Origin: Candidatus Peregrinibacteria bacterium
GTDB taxonomy: Bacteria; Patescibacteriota; Gracilibacteria; UBA1369
DNA length: 13,416 bases
Assembly (NCBI GenBank): GCA_014728765.1
Contig: WJLA01000007.1
Span: forward strand, 1 to 13,416
Reading direction: 5' to 3'
Below are positions 12,274 through 13,416 of this stretch, in pieces. Each line of letters starts with the position of its first letter. The first letter of the stretch is position 1. The notes beneath the pieces were generated by a model that searched no databases, had not been told where the DNA came from, and worked only from the letters and a program-made list of their open reading frames with translations. The position numbers and the translations under genes are program-made.

Positions 12274-13416
12274 TTATTGATGCAGAGAGTTTAATTTAAC
12301 TAATATTTCTTGGATTTTTGCAATATCCCCATGCTTCTCAGCTTCCATAAGAGATCTATGCAATCGTCTTTTTTCTTCCTCTTTTGATTTTTCAAGCATT
12401 AACTTATAAAGAGCCTTTATTTCTAATATTACATTTTCCTCAGGCATTTCTCCATAGTGCTCTCTCGCATATAGAGACAATACTTTAACCCGAGTCTGCT
12501 CCTCATACTCTAATTCTTCAACCACTTCAGAAAAATCGCAACTCCCATCGCCATCTCGGGAAGTATACTTATGATATAAAAGTTTGTAAACATCTTTTAA
12601 ACTTTCAGGAATTTCACCTTGACCAAGATCAATTTTTGTATCAAAAAATAAATTCGGAAATTCCAGCATCAACCCTAAAAGCTTGTCATAAATTGTCAAT
12701 CTTTGAATATTATTTACTTTATCATCATTATTGCGTTTGGCAGGATGATTTTTTGATAGTTTTAAATTATTGATTTCATCAATAATTATTTGTTTTTCAA
12801 AACCCAAGTCCAATGACAGTTTTGAAACATATGCTTCTTTTTCCAAACTGCTTTTAATTAATTTCCAAAAATCGGCAAATTCAATAATCAATTTTCTTTT
12901 TTCTTGATGGGAATTCAAATCATATTTGGACAAAATATCTTGATATAAATAATCGGTAAAATTTGTTGTGTTTTCAATTATATTTTTTAGCTCATCTGCG
13001 TGTTCCAGACAAAATTCAGCAATGTCTTTGCCATCTTTAAGAATCAACATTTTAACCACGAAATCAAATTCTTGAGAAAGTTCATATCCTCTTTTTGCTG
13101 CTTCTTTCCCTGCAGAGTCCATATCAAATCCTAAAATCAAATTTTTAGTGTGCGACTTTAAAAGCGATAATTGCCTTAAAGTTAAAGCTGTTCCGTTTAC
13201 AGCAACAACATGTTCAACTCCATTTTGAAAAGCACTTAAAAAATCCATATAACCTTCTACCACCAAAACTTGATCAGCTTCTTTAATCTTAGATTTAGTA
13301 TGACAATATCCATATAATAAATTACTTTTTTGATATAAAACAGTTTCAGGAGAATTCATATATTTAGGCTCTTGACCTTTAGAGAGAGCTCTTCCTCCAA
13401 AGCCAACAACTCTGGA
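12274..13416 (-). CDS. dnaG: DNA primase DnaG, C-terminal part, cut by the window edge
   Basis: 380 codons are visible. The gene continues beyond position 13416, since the 19 codons before the first internal ATG (13359) read VVGFGGRALSKGQEPKYMN, a conserved stretch of the primase core (usual form AFGGR...EPKYLNSPET). The missing N-terminus should hold the CHC2 zinc domain. The Toprim domain shows VVEGYMD (13204-13260 region) and the DxD motif in LGFDMDSAGKEAAKR (usual FDGDxAG). The next acidic motif reads GKDIAEF where most primases have DPDE. The C-terminal half is helical and ends in LMEAEKHGDIAKIQEILVKL, typical of the DnaB-binding region. DnaG lays RNA primers at the fork. It is the first visible gene of the dnaG-rpoD-greA-PEGA cluster, 17 nt before rpoD. 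Confidence 0.96.
   Translation of the reverse strand, partial: SRVVGFGGRALSKGQEPKYMNSPETVLYQKSNLLYGYCHTKSKIKEADQVLVVEGYMDFLSAFQNGVEHVVAVNGTALTLRQLSLLKSHTKNLILGFDMDSAGKEAAKRGYELSQEFDFVVKMLILKDGKDIAEFCLEHADELKNIIENTTNFTDYLYQDILSKYDLNSHQEKRKLIIEFADFWKLIKSSLEKEAYVSKLSLDLGFEKQIIIDEINNLKLSKNHPAKRNNDDKVNNIQRLTIYDKLLGLMLEFPNLFFDTKIDLGQGEIPESLKDVYKLLYHKYTSRDGDGSCDFSEVVEELEYEEQTRVKVLSLYAREHYGEMPEENVILEIKALYKLMLEKSKEEEKRRLHRSLMEAEKHGDIAKIQEILVKLNSLHQ

Overview
The window is an AT-rich, gene-dense bacterial chromosome segment (about one third G+C by eye). It has no mobile element, CRISPR array or phage gene, and no gene-free stretch over 300 bases. The proteins read through without in-frame TGA, and TGA serves once as a stop, so the code is the standard bacterial one and not the UGA-glycine code of Gracilibacteria/SR1. 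Compact genes, near-zero spacing, the absence of Shine-Dalgarno motifs and the protein types (PEGA-domain protein, PilC-N-like fragments, divergent Lgt) suggest a member of the Candidate Phyla Radiation (Patescibacteria). That placement is inference and no marker in the window fixes it.

Left part (1-2664), small genes on alternating strands. A membrane-anchored coiled-coil protein (-) lies behind an extended -10 promoter and ends in a hairpin terminator. Divergent from it is tRNA-Arg(UCG) (+), which shares a bidirectional terminator with an RDD-family membrane protein (-). Next come a small acidic unknown protein (+) and, converging on it with a 17-bp overlap, a two-gene unit (-) of an unknown helical protein followed by the rRNA methyltransferase tlyA.

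Centre (2708-9497), five genes on the + strand spaced 8, 1, 0 and 1 nt apart: priA (replication restart helicase), trpS (tryptophanyl-tRNA synthetase), pyrG (CTP synthase), an undescribed membrane protein with two N-terminal PilC-N-like repeats, and an Lgt-family membrane protein whose catalytic signature is largely lost. The divergent promoters of priA and the neighbouring unknown gene overlap physically; the minus one is a perfect TTGACA-16-TATAAT whose -35 lies in the first codons of priA.

Right part (9472-13416), a minus-strand macromolecular-synthesis cluster read dnaG, rpoD, greA, PEGA-domain protein. It links primase, primary sigma factor and transcript-cleavage factor; dnaG runs off the right edge. 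The cluster converges on lgt with a 26-bp overlap and no visible terminator.

The best candidates for something undescribed are the tandem PilC-N-like membrane protein (7313-8713), the signature-broken Lgt homologue beside it, and the PEGA protein attached to the sigma-factor cluster. I did not find a complete new defence or mobile system here.
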